Source: Burkholderiales bacterium
GTDB taxonomy: Bacteria; Pseudomonadota; Gammaproteobacteria; Burkholderiales; Casimicrobiaceae
Direction of reading: 5' to 3'
Assembly: GCA_025927765.1 (NCBI GenBank)
Contig: JAICKU010000012.1
Coordinates: forward strand, 1-62,573
DNA: 62,573 bases
Positions 38,285-45,952 of the stretch are shown one piece after another. The notes below the pieces were generated by a model that was not told where the DNA came from, searched no databases, and saw nothing but the letters and a program-made list of their open reading frames with translations. Position numbers and translations under genes: made by a program. How positions within the stretch are numbered: the first letter of the stretch is position 1; each line of letters starts with the position of its first letter.

Positions 38285-38713
38285 CTACGCCGCGGCGGCC
38301 GCTTCCTTCTGTGCGCGCACGACCAGCTTGCAGAACGTCGTCGGCGTGAAGAGACGCGGTATGTCCGCGACCTTCATCGGCGTCTTGAAACGGTCGGCCG
38401 GCACTTCCGACAGGTACTCCTTCAACTGTGCGAGGCCCTGCGGCGTCACGATGCCGTTTCGCTCGAACTCCGCTTCGGGCAAATCGCCGCGCGCGTTCTC
38501 GACGATCTTGCCGCGCGGGATCTTCACCTTGAACGCACGCTCGAGCCGGAACACCATGTCGAGGAAGTCGATCGACTCGGCGTCGAGCCCCTCGATCAGC
38601 GACACGTCGGGCTTGATGTCCTCGACGTCGCAACCGAGCGCGTCGGCCATCGTTTCGGCGACCTTCGGATAGACCGCCATGATTTCTTCCTGCGTCACAG
38701 GAATTTCAGCCAT
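38285..38713 (-). CDS. Dedicated acyl carrier protein with an insertion
   Basis: The 142-residue carrier is about 60 residues longer than a housekeeping ACP. The N-terminal helix region and phosphopantetheine site are present: VSLIEGLDAESIDFLDMVF, with the Ser in the DAESID motif. After helix II, MVFRLERAFKVKIPRG, there is an extra segment of about 40 residues (DLPEAEFERNGIVTPQGLAQ, then KEYLSEVPADRFKTPM) before the closing VADIPRLFTPTTFCKLV helices. The insertion may give partner specificity. It should be activated by the AcpS domain of the fusion protein encoded downstream and carry the growing acyl chain of this cluster. Confidence 0.93.
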   Translation of the reverse strand: MAEIPVTQEEIMAVYPKVAETMADALGCDVEDIKPDVSLIEGLDAESIDFLDMVFRLERAFKVKIPRGKIVENARGDLPEAEFERNGIVTPQGLAQLKEYLSEVPADRFKTPMKVADIPRLFTPTTFCKLVVRAQKEAAAAA

Positions 38714-38726
38714 TGTCTCTCTCCCG

Positions 38727-39482
38727 TCATTCGAGCTTGAACCCGCCGTCGATGTGGAACACCTGTCCCGTCACGTAGCTCGCGTAGTCGGACGCGAGGA
38801 ACCACACGGCGTTCGCGACTTCCTCCGCGGTGCCATAGCGCTTCATCAGGATGCGCGCCTTCGCGGCATCGCCCGCCATCTCGCGCACGTCCTTCGACAT
38901 CTCGGTGTCGATCACGCCCGGCGCCACCGCATTCACGCGGATGTTGCGCGGCGCGAGCTCGACGGCGAGCGAGCGCGTCAGCGCGTTCACGGCGCCCTTG
39001 CTGGCCGCGTAGTTCGACTGCCCGCGGCCGCCCTTGTCGCCCGCGACCGAGCTCACGTTGACGATGCGTCCCGCGCGCTGCATCACCATGTACGGCACGA
39101 CCGCCCGCGTCACGTTGAAGACGCCGCCGACGTTCGTGTCGAGCACGACGCGGATGTCGTCGTCGTCGAGCCCCGTCAGCGCATTGTCGCGGATCACGCC
39201 GGCATTGTTGACGAGGATGTCGATGCGCTCGGCGCGGTCGGCAAGCGCCTCCACCGCCTTCGCGCACGCCGCCGCATCGGTGACGTCGACCTGTTCGGCG
39301 CGCACGTCGCGACCCGCTTCACGCAGTTTCGCGACCACCTCGTCGGCGGCGGTGCGATTGCCGCGGTAGAAGAATGTCACGTTCGCGCCGTCGTTCGCGA
39401 AGCACTCGACGATCGCGCGGCCGATGCCGCGGCTGCCGCCGGTGACGACCGCGACCTTGCCCGCGAGGCCCGACGCCTTCAT
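38727..39482 (-). CDS. fabG: 3-oxoacyl-ACP reductase FabG
   Basis: The 251-residue NADPH-dependent short-chain reductase has VAVVTGGSRGIGRAIVECF (cofactor loop), DILVNNAGVIRDNAL, the catalytic Ser in GRIVNVSSVAG, the Tyr-x-x-x-Lys pair in SNYAASKGAVNALTRSLA, and VNAVAPGVIDTEM. It reduces 3-oxoacyl-ACP in the elongation cycle. It sits between the enoyl-reductase and ACP genes on the minus strand, 13 bases before the ACP ATG. A housekeeping fabG probably exists elsewhere; this one seems dedicated to the cluster. Confidence 0.95.
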   Translation of the reverse strand: MKASGLAGKVAVVTGGSRGIGRAIVECFANDGANVTFFYRGNRTAADEVVAKLREAGRDVRAEQVDVTDAAACAKAVEALADRAERIDILVNNAGVIRDNALTGLDDDDIRVVLDTNVGGVFNVTRAVVPYMVMQRAGRIVNVSSVAGDKGGRGQSNYAASKGAVNALTRSLAVELAPRNIRVNAVAPGVIDTEMSKDVREMAGDAAKARILMKRYGTAEEVANAVWFLASDYASYVTGQVFHIDGGFKLE

Positions 39483-39504
39483 CGACTCCCCTTCGTCGCG
39501 ACGC

Positions 39505-40260
39505 TCATCCGGAGATCGCGAACCCGCCGTCGACGACGAGCGTGTGACCGTTGATCATCGCCGCTTCCGGAAGGCACAGCAGGTAGACGGCGTTCGCCAC
39601 GTCGGCGGGCGCGAGCTTCGGCCCCGCGGGCGTGCGCGCGGCGAAATTGGCGAGCAATTCGTCGCGGTTCGGGAAGTACGAGAGCGCGTCGGTGTCGACG
39701 ACGCCCGCGCTCACCACGTTCGCGCGAATGCCGCGCGGCCCGAGTTCCTGCGCGAGCGCGCGCACCAGCGCTTCGAGCGCGGCCTTCGACGCGCCGATGA
39801 AGCCGTACCCCGGCATCGCACGCTGTGCGCCCAGGCTCGACAGCGCGATGATGCGGCCGCCGTTTCGCATCATCGGCACGGCGCGCTGCGCGAGGAGGTC
39901 GACGGCGAGCGCGTTCGTCTCCATGCACCAGCGCCAGTGCTTGAGGCCCATGTCCATCACGGGCTTCAGCACCCCCGACGCGGCATTGCTGACGACGATG
40001 TCGACATGATCGAACTGCTCGCGCAACGCGGTGAACATCTCGTCGACGCTGTCCGGCACGCCGACGCTGCCCTGCACCGCGAACGCCCGCCGCCCGAGCG
40101 CGCGCAATTCCGCGCACAGCGTCTCGGCTTCGTCGTGGCTGTTGTAGTAGTTGACGGCGACGTCCGCGCCTTCGCGCGCGAGCTTCTGCGCGACGGCGCG
40201 ACCGATGCCGCGAGCGGCGCCGGTCACGAGCGCTACTTGGCCTTGCAGGGCGCCTGTCAT
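39505..40260 (-). CDS. FabL-like enoyl-ACP reductase (short-chain dehydrogenase)
   Basis: The 251-residue SDR protein starts with VALVTGAARGIGRAVAQKL. Its catalytic pair is Tyr-x6-Lys (YGFIGASK) rather than the Tyr-x3-Lys of ordinary reductases, the spacing that marks enoyl reductases. The run ASKAALEALVRALAQELGPR, then GVVDTDALSYFPNRDELL and NFAARTPAG, closely follows the Bacillus FabL pattern. I therefore read it as the double-bond-reducing step, giving the cluster a full reductive cycle. It is the first gene of the dense minus-strand run, with FabG starting 22 bases downstream of its stop. Confidence 0.85.
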   Translation of the reverse strand: MTGALQGQVALVTGAARGIGRAVAQKLAREGADVAVNYYNSHDEAETLCAELRALGRRAFAVQGSVGVPDSVDEMFTALREQFDHVDIVVSNAASGVLKPVMDMGLKHWRWCMETNALAVDLLAQRAVPMMRNGGRIIALSSLGAQRAMPGYGFIGASKAALEALVRALAQELGPRGIRANVVSAGVVDTDALSYFPNRDELLANFAARTPAGPKLAPADVANAVYLLCLPEAAMINGHTLVVDGGFAISG

Positions 40261-40317
40261 CGAATGGCGGGTCGGGCGAAAAAACGGTTCGCGTGGAACG
40301 CGGCGCCCAGGTGGGGC

Positions 40318-40364
40318 CGCCCTTTTGCGCGAGAAACGCCGGCTCGGCGCCGCGCAAAAGGGCG
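40318..40364. other. 14-bp perfect inverted repeat upstream of the fatty-acid cluster
   Basis: CGCCCTTTTGCGCG (40318-40331) and CGCGCAAAAGGGCG (40351-40364) are exact complements with 19 bases between. It lies in the 142-base gap between the lipoprotein hydrolase stop and the FabL-like start. It could terminate the upstream minus-strand transcript or serve as an operator for the cluster. No U-run of note follows the stem. Confidence 0.75.
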
Positions 40365-40402
40365 TTATTCTACCTGCAAGCGGCCGCCGCGCCGCCGTGC
40401 GC

Positions 40403-41548
40403 TTACCGCACCGGCTGCGCCATGCCGGACGCCTCGCGCAGGTGCACCTCCGGCGTGTCGCGCTTCGCCGATTCACCGGGACGCGACGCGCTTTGCGTCG
40501 GCACGCGCGAGCGCTCCTCGCGCACGAGGCGCTGCGCCTCGAGGCACCAGTGCTTCTTGATGCTGTACCACACGTCGGCGGCCCACAGCACGTGCTGCGC
40601 CGCTTCGACCGGCAGCATCGACGTGTCGTGCTCGCCGCGCGGGGTGTAGTCGTTGATCCACGCGCGCACCTCGGGATTCTCGGGCAGCGGCCCGACCGCC
40701 GGCACGAACACGTGGCTGTAGGTCGCGGGCAGGTCGACGTTGCGCACCCTCGCCGTGCCGTTGTGCGCGTAGTGCGAATCGCCGCCCAGCAAGTCGATCG
40801 GAATCGCGAAACCGGTGAATTCCTCGACGGTGTTCGGGATCGTCTGCAGCTTGTCGACCATCACCCACTGGTTGGGCATCAGGAACGTTGCGCCGCCGGC
40901 GCCGACCGCCGACGCATACGAGACGGAGAGGCCGACGACCGGCCGCGTCTTGTGCGTGTACGGGTCGACGATCGTCGTGCGCGCCTCGTACTGCCCCTTG
41001 ATCGGGTCGTACACATGGAGCGCCGATTCGAAATGGCCGGCGAGCTCGTGCAGCACCTTGACCGCCTGCATGCCGCCCTGGCTGTGGCCGATCATCATCG
41101 GCCGCAGGCCCGTGCGCTCGTAGTCCCATGCGATGATCCCGGCGAGCTTCGCCGCGTCCTCGTACGGGCTGTACGACCAGTCGTCGTCGCCGGGGTCGCG
41201 AATGCGCGACTCGGGATAGCCCATGCGGACGAGGAAGTAGCCGAACGACTGCATGATCGGCTTGACCGGGTAGATGCCGCCATACAGCAGCATGATCCGC
41301 GGGGTGGGCCCCTTCGCGAGCACGTTGCGCACGTCGGCATCGGTGATGTGGTCGGGATCGAGCGTGAGCAGGCGATCGCCGAGGTCGCGTGCGGGAATGA
41401 TGGGCGACGCCGGCGCCGCCGGATGCTGCGCGACTTCCGAAGGCTCGAGCGGTTGGAGCGCGCAGCCGGCGAGGACCGCGCACGCGAGGAGCGATACGCC
41501 GAACGAGCGCAGGTTGCGCTTGCGGATTGGTTCAGTTTTTTGTGTCAT
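40403..41548 (-). CDS. Lipoprotein alpha/beta hydrolase
   Basis: The 381-residue protein has a lipoprotein signal with lipobox LAGC (LRSFGVSLLACAVLAGC), so it is probably anchored in the outer or inner membrane. The hydrolase core shows RIMLLYGGIYPV, the nucleophile elbow MMIGHSQGGMQAVKVL (Ser of GHSQGG) and WDYERTGLRPM before it. The C-terminal part has VWYSIKKHWCLEAQRLV, shared with the second hydrolase at 43037. The two proteins are clear paralogues. Substrate unknown; an envelope lipid is plausible given the nearby acyl genes. It overlaps the condensation-like gene by 17 bases. Confidence 0.85.
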   Translation of the reverse strand: MTQKTEPIRKRNLRSFGVSLLACAVLAGCALQPLEPSEVAQHPAAPASPIIPARDLGDRLLTLDPDHITDADVRNVLAKGPTPRIMLLYGGIYPVKPIMQSFGYFLVRMGYPESRIRDPGDDDWSYSPYEDAAKLAGIIAWDYERTGLRPMMIGHSQGGMQAVKVLHELAGHFESALHVYDPIKGQYEARTTIVDPYTHKTRPVVGLSVSYASAVGAGGATFLMPNQWVMVDKLQTIPNTVEEFTGFAIPIDLLGGDSHYAHNGTARVRNVDLPATYSHVFVPAVGPLPENPEVRAWINDYTPRGEHDTSMLPVEAAQHVLWAADVWYSIKKHWCLEAQRLVREERSRVPTQSASRPGESAKRDTPEVHLREASGMAQPVR

Positions 41549-42851
41549 GAGCGAGTGCCTTGATGCGGGTGACGATGCTGCGGCCGATCGCCGCGGCGTC
41601 GTCGCGGGAAACGGCGGTGGTGCGAAACGAAAGGCCGATGCACATGCGCTCGCCGCAGGTGGTCACCGCGGCGACGATCGGCGAGAGCGGGCCGGTGGGC
41701 ACTCCGCGCACGTAGAGCGCCGGCTTCGACGCCGCGTCGCGCCACAGCGCGTCGACGTCGAACGACGAAACGCCGGCGCCCACCGGATAGTTCTTCGCGT
41801 AGATGTCCATCCGTTGCCGCGCGTTCTGCAGGCGACCGATCTGCCGGTCGACGGCCATCGCGAAGAGCGTGGCGAGGTAGAGCTTCTCGCGCTTGAGGCG
41901 CGTGCTGGCGCGATGCACGTCCGCCGCGACGTCGGCGAGCGCGACGCCCGCGGGCATCGCATGCGACACGCGAAACGAGCCGAGGTACTGCCCGAACGTC
42001 CGGTGCGCGTCGTCGCCGTGCGCGTTGCGAAGGTTCACGATCGACGCAACGGCAAGTTCGCGCCGCCGCTTCTTCCTGTCGCGCCCGGGCATCGCGTCGT
42101 CCTGCACGGCGAGCAGCAGCGCCATCAGCGCGTCGTTCAGCGTCACGCCCCAGCGCTTGGCCGCCTGCCGCAGCGCGAGGTAATCGTCGTGCTCGACCGG
42201 GACGAACTGGAAGGCGTTGTAGCCGTCGGCGATGTCGCGGTAACGCGGCCGGATCGTGCGGCGGCAACTCGCGGCAAGCGCCGGAAAGCGCGCGAGGCCG
42301 CGCAGGAATTGCCACGGGTGCCGCGCGAATAGCCGTGCGTGCGTCGGCGGATACAGTCGCAGTGCCGGCGTCTCGGTGCGCGCGCCCACGTAGCGCGCGG
42401 CGATCGCCTCGAGCAGCACGACGATCGAATCGCCGCCGGCAATGAAATGGTCGTACGCGAGGCCGAGGAAGAAGCCGTCACCGTCTTCGAGGGCGAAGAA
42501 GCGGAACGGCTCGATCGCACCGTCCCGCGGGAAGGGAGCGTTGAGATGGCGTTCGAACGCCGCGCCGAGGCTTTGCACCCAGTCGCCATCCGGAGCGATG
42601 GTTTCGAGTGCCACCGGCGACGGCGTGCCGCGCCACACATACCTGCCGCGCGCACGATCGATCGCGAGGCCGACCAGGCCCGCCGCGGTCAATTCGCGCT
42701 CGATGGCGGCGGCGAGCGCCTCGCGGCCGTACGGGCGCGCAAGCCGCGCCGCATGCACGGCGTTGTACGGGTGGTGGTCGCGCCACTCGAGCATCGCCGC
42801 CTGGAAGAGATTGAGGCGGCCGGGCATCTCGCGACGGTCCGGCGCACTCAT
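41532..42851 (-). CDS. Condensation-domain / acyltransferase-like protein (PapA/WS-DGAT fold)
   Basis: The 439-residue protein, starting MSAPDRREMPGRLNLFQAAM, has the chloramphenicol-acetyltransferase-like two-lobe pattern. The active-site region reads LAYDHFIAGGDSIVVLLEAI: His135 corresponds to the second His of HHxxxDG, but the Asp of that motif is Gly here. The second lobe shows GVTLNDALMALLLAVQDDAM and FRVSHAMPAGVALADVAADV. It probably transfers an acyl group or forms an ester bond, unless the motif change has abolished activity. It lies between two paralogous hydrolase genes and overlaps the downstream one by 17 bases, so the three may act together. Confidence 0.78.
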   Translation of the reverse strand: MSAPDRREMPGRLNLFQAAMLEWRDHHPYNAVHAARLARPYGREALAAAIERELTAAGLVGLAIDRARGRYVWRGTPSPVALETIAPDGDWVQSLGAAFERHLNAPFPRDGAIEPFRFFALEDGDGFFLGLAYDHFIAGGDSIVVLLEAIAARYVGARTETPALRLYPPTHARLFARHPWQFLRGLARFPALAASCRRTIRPRYRDIADGYNAFQFVPVEHDDYLALRQAAKRWGVTLNDALMALLLAVQDDAMPGRDRKKRRRELAVASIVNLRNAHGDDAHRTFGQYLGSFRVSHAMPAGVALADVAADVHRASTRLKREKLYLATLFAMAVDRQIGRLQNARQRMDIYAKNYPVGAGVSSFDVDALWRDAASKPALYVRGVPTGPLSPIVAAVTTCGERMCIGLSFRTTAVSRDDAAAIGRSIVTRIKALAHDTKN

Positions 42852-43036
42852 GGCTTCGCCGCGCGGCGACAGGTGCCGAAGTCCCACGCGCGCTCGTGTT
42901 TTTGCATCCGGGCCCTGGAAAAAATTGCCAATCCGGCGTGCGTGCTCATCGCGCGGCACGCGAAGCGGCGGCCGTAACGTCGTCTCGCGGACGGTAGATT
43001 TCGGGGCTCGGCTGCGAAGGAGGAGGGCTGCGCGGG

Positions 43037-44005
43037 TCACGATGCCGGTAAAGCCAGCAAACGCTGCGCCTGAAGGCACCAGTGGCGTTTGACGCTGTAC
43101 CAGATATCGGTGGCATGAACGAGATTCGACGTATCGCCCTCGGGCGGCGCCATGGGATCGCCGGGTCGCCATGCATCGATCCATGCGCGTAGCACGGGAT
43201 CGGCGGCGAGGTGCGCGACCCGCGGCAGCGTGATGTGATGATAGCTTTCGGGTAGAACGACGGTGCGTACGCGCGCGCTTCCCGACGCTTCATACGGGCG
43301 ATCGCCGAAGAGATTACCCTCGATCGGGTCGTTGGGCAGGATGAAGCCCGTGAACGCGTCGACGCTGTCGGGAATCGTGCGCAATCGCGACAACATGCCC
43401 CACTGTCCAAGCATGAGCCGCGGCAGCCAGCCGGTCGCGATCGCGGCGCCGTAGGCGACACGCAGGCCTACGACGTTGCGTTCCGCGCGCGTGTACGGGT
43501 CCACGATCGTTGTGCGCGCGAGCGCTTCGCCGCTCGTCGGGTCGACGACGTGGATCGCATCGTGGAAGGCACCGGCGAATTCGTACAGCGTCCGGATCAC
43601 GAGCATGCCGCCCTGGCTGTGCCCGATCAGCATCGGCGACATGCCGGTGCGCTCGTAGTCGAACGCGAGCTTGCCCGCGAGGACCTCGCCGGCCATGAAG
43701 CTGCTTTCGGAGAACTGGCCGTCGCCGGGATCGCGCATGCGCGCTTCCGGGTAGCCCATGCCGGCGAGGAACCGCGCGAACGGCTCCATGGTCACGAGCG
43801 GCACGCTGCCCTGCAGCAGCACGACGCGCGGCGCGGGCACCTTCGCCAATACATCGCGCACCTCGATACCGCTCACGTTCGTACAATCGAGCGCGCGAAG
43901 CTTCGGCGCGATCGCCGGGTCGATGCCCGCGACCGTTGCGGCGTGGGCGGCGCACGCGAGCACACCGGCCAAGAGGAGAGCGAACGGACGCGCGCGCGGT
44001 CGCAC
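43037..44005 (-). CDS. Exported alpha/beta hydrolase, paralogue of the lipoprotein hydrolase
   Basis: The 322-residue protein has a signal peptide (MRPRARPFALLLAGVLACAA..., cleavage near 22). It shares with the protein at 40403 the nucleophile segment MLIGHSQGGMLVIRTLYEFA, FDYERTGMSPM, VDPYTRAERNVVGLRVAYGA, and the end DIWYSVKRHWCLQAQRLLAL. The start is GTG 44005, 6 bases after the stop of the membrane methyltransferase-like gene, indicating co-transcription. Unlike its paralogue it lacks a clear lipobox and is probably periplasmic. The 185 bases between it and the condensation-like gene hold nothing I recognise. Substrate unknown. Confidence 0.83.
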   Translation of the reverse strand: MRPRARPFALLLAGVLACAAHAATVAGIDPAIAPKLRALDCTNVSGIEVRDVLAKVPAPRVVLLQGSVPLVTMEPFARFLAGMGYPEARMRDPGDGQFSESSFMAGEVLAGKLAFDYERTGMSPMLIGHSQGGMLVIRTLYEFAGAFHDAIHVVDPTSGEALARTTIVDPYTRAERNVVGLRVAYGAAIATGWLPRLMLGQWGMLSRLRTIPDSVDAFTGFILPNDPIEGNLFGDRPYEASGSARVRTVVLPESYHHITLPRVAHLAADPVLRAWIDAWRPGDPMAPPEGDTSNLVHATDIWYSVKRHWCLQAQRLLALPAS

Positions 44006-44011
44006 GCGGCG

Positions 44012-44620
44012 TCAGAACGACGGGAAGAAGCGCCCGGTCCGCGCGACGTAGCGCGCGTACGCGTCGCCATGCAGGCGCGTCAGGTGCGCTTCCTCGGCGC
44101 GCGCCTTCACGTTCATCAGCACGACGTGCACGAGCGCGACGACCAGCATCGGCCACGTCGGCAGCACGATGAGCGTCGCGATCATCATCGCGATGCTGAA
44201 CGCGTAGATCGGGTGGCGGATGCGCGCGAACGGTCCCTCGGTGACGAGCGACGTGTTGCTGTCGCTGATGTCCATGCGCCAGTTGCGGCCCATGCGGCGC
44301 CAGCAGTCGATCGTGAACGCGAGGCATGCCACCGCGACGGCGGCGAACAGCCAGCGCAGCGCGACGTAGAGCGCGCTGTCGTGCGCGAACGCCGGCACGG
44401 CGAGCGGACCCGCGTGGCGGCCAAGCGCGAGCCACGGCAGCGCGCACCAGGCCACGACGAGCGGCACGAACAGCAGCCACATCGCGCGCTCGCTCGAGCG
44501 CTCGGGCACGACGCCGACGTCGTGGCGTTGCTTGCGCCGCGCCCGGACGACCATCGCGCCGACGCGCAGCCAGTAGGCCGTGATCGTCAGCGCGACGACG
44601 AGGAGCGCAACGTCGGGCAA
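44012..44620 (-). CDS. Isoprenylcysteine carboxyl methyltransferase-like membrane protein
   Basis: The 202-residue inner-membrane protein has about five hydrophobic helices and the ICMT/PEMT-family C-terminal signature: LVTEGPFARIRHPIYAFSIA, followed by KARAEEAHLTRLHGDAYARY, where the RHPxY and EE motifs bind S-adenosylmethionine. Bacterial members methylate diverse small or lipid substrates; the substrate here is unknown. The start is TTG 44620, 1 base after the thiolase stop, so it depends on the thiolase message. The following GTG-started hydrolase is 6 bases away. Confidence 0.85.
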   Translation of the reverse strand: MPDVALLVVALTITAYWLRVGAMVVRARRKQRHDVGVVPERSSERAMWLLFVPLVVAWCALPWLALGRHAGPLAVPAFAHDSALYVALRWLFAAVAVACLAFTIDCWRRMGRNWRMDISDSNTSLVTEGPFARIRHPIYAFSIAMMIATLIVLPTWPMLVVALVHVVLMNVKARAEEAHLTRLHGDAYARYVARTGRFFPSF

Positions 44621-44621
44621 A

Positions 44622-45812
44622 TCACATCCGCTCGATCACCGCGGCGATGCCCTGTCCTCCGCCGATGCACATCGTCACGAGGCCGTAACGCGCGCTCGTC
44701 CGCTGCAGCTCGTACATTGCCTTGATCATCAGGATGCAGCCGGTCGCGCCGATCGGATGCCCGAGTGCGACGGCGCCGCCGTTCGGGTTCACCTTCGCAG
44801 GATCGAGGTCGAGCTGCTTCGACACGCCGAGCGCCTGCGCGGCGAACGCTTCGTTCGATTCGATCACGTCGAGGTCGCGGATCCCGAGGCCGGCCTTCGC
44901 GAGAGCATTCTTCACGGCGCTCACCGGGCCGAGGCCCATGATCGACGGATCGATGCCCGCGTGACCGTACGCGACGAGCCGCGCCATCGGCGCGATGCCG
45001 GCGCGTTGCGCCGCCTGCCGTTCCATCAGCACGACGGCGGCCGCGGCATCGTTGATGCCCGACGCATTGCCCGCCGTGACGGTGCCGTTCTCCTTCGCGA
45101 ACACCGGTTTGAGCTTGGCCATGCCCTCGATGCTCGCGTCGCTTCGCACGTGCTCGTCGGTGTCGAACATCGTCGTGCCCTTGCGGCTCTTCAACTCGAC
45201 CGGCAGGATCTGCGACTTGAAGCGGCCCTCGTTTTGCGCCTGCAGTGCGCGCTTGTGGCTCTCGACGGCGAACGCGTCCTGCTGCTCGCGCGTGACGCCG
45301 CACTGGTTCGCGACCTTCTCCGCCGTGATGCCCATGTGCGTGGTGGCGAACGGATCGGTGAGCGCGCCGACCATCATGTCGACGAGCTTTGCGTCCCCCA
45401 TGCGCGCGCCCCAGCGCTGCGTCATGTCGCCGTAGAGCGCGCGGCTCATGCTCTCCGCGCCGCCGCCGATGGCTGCATCGACGTCACCCAGCATGATGTA
45501 TTGCGCGGCGCTGACGATCGCCTGCAGGCCGCTGCCGCAGAGGCGATTCACCGTGAGCGCGCCGCTTTCGTGCGGCAGGCCGCCGTTGACGGCCACGACG
45601 CGCGACAGGTACATGTCCTTCGGCTCGGTGTGGATCACGTTGCCGAACACGCACTGCCCCACCATGCCCGGATCGACGTTCGCGCGCTTGACGGCTTCGC
45701 GCACCACCCGCGCGCCGAGGTCCGTGGGGGAAATGTCCTTGAGCGAACCGCCGTAGTCTCCGATCGGGGTCCGCGCACCGCTGACGATGACGACTTCGCG
45801 CGCGTTGGCCAT
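44622..45812 (-). CDS. Acetyl-CoA C-acyltransferase (thiolase)
   Basis: The 396-residue thiolase has the three active-site motifs: Cys in TVNRLCGSGLQAIVSAAQYI, His in PNGGAVALGHPIGATGCILM, and the second Cys in VTMCIGGGQGIAAV. It either condenses acetyl-CoA units or cleaves 3-ketoacyl-CoA. The N-terminus REVVIVSGARTPIGDYGGSL is typical of AtoB/PhaA-like enzymes, though the biosynthetic or degradative role cannot be settled. Start may be ATG 45812 or an in-frame ATG at 45824. It heads a three-gene unit with the ICMT-like and hydrolase genes and lies downstream of a GGGTC-type repeat. Confidence 0.94.
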   Translation of the reverse strand: MANAREVVIVSGARTPIGDYGGSLKDISPTDLGARVVREAVKRANVDPGMVGQCVFGNVIHTEPKDMYLSRVVAVNGGLPHESGALTVNRLCGSGLQAIVSAAQYIMLGDVDAAIGGGAESMSRALYGDMTQRWGARMGDAKLVDMMVGALTDPFATTHMGITAEKVANQCGVTREQQDAFAVESHKRALQAQNEGRFKSQILPVELKSRKGTTMFDTDEHVRSDASIEGMAKLKPVFAKENGTVTAGNASGINDAAAAVVLMERQAAQRAGIAPMARLVAYGHAGIDPSIMGLGPVSAVKNALAKAGLGIRDLDVIESNEAFAAQALGVSKQLDLDPAKVNPNGGAVALGHPIGATGCILMIKAMYELQRTSARYGLVTMCIGGGQGIAAVIERM

Positions 45813-45862
45813 GGCTGCCTCCATTACGAAACGATCCCCAATTATCCTCCCCACCCGAAACG

Positions 45863-45951
45863 AGGGTCGGACCCAATTTAGGGTCAGACGCCAAATGCGG
45901 TCGAGGCAGTTGACTCGCGCAGTGGCGCATTTGGAGTCCGGCCCTGAATTC
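45863..45951. repeat. GGGTCGGACCC element followed by an imperfect inverted repeat
   Basis: GGGTCGGACCC occurs at 45863-45873. Next, AATTTAGGGTCAGACGCCAA and ATGCG (from 45875) pair imperfectly with GCGCATTTGGAGTCCGGCCC and TGAATT (ending about 45950). It fills the spacer between the thiolase start and the ATP-grasp stop, on the same-strand run, and is related to the copies at 14589, 38195 and 60153. Confidence 0.8.
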
Positions 45952-45952
45952 G

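Noticed and set aside
31974..40260. Aryl-polyene biosynthesis cluster
   Set aside because: KS, partner KS, KR, DH and ACP fit, but a FabL-like enoyl reductase is present, and the AMP ligase and MMPL exporter of that class are missing.
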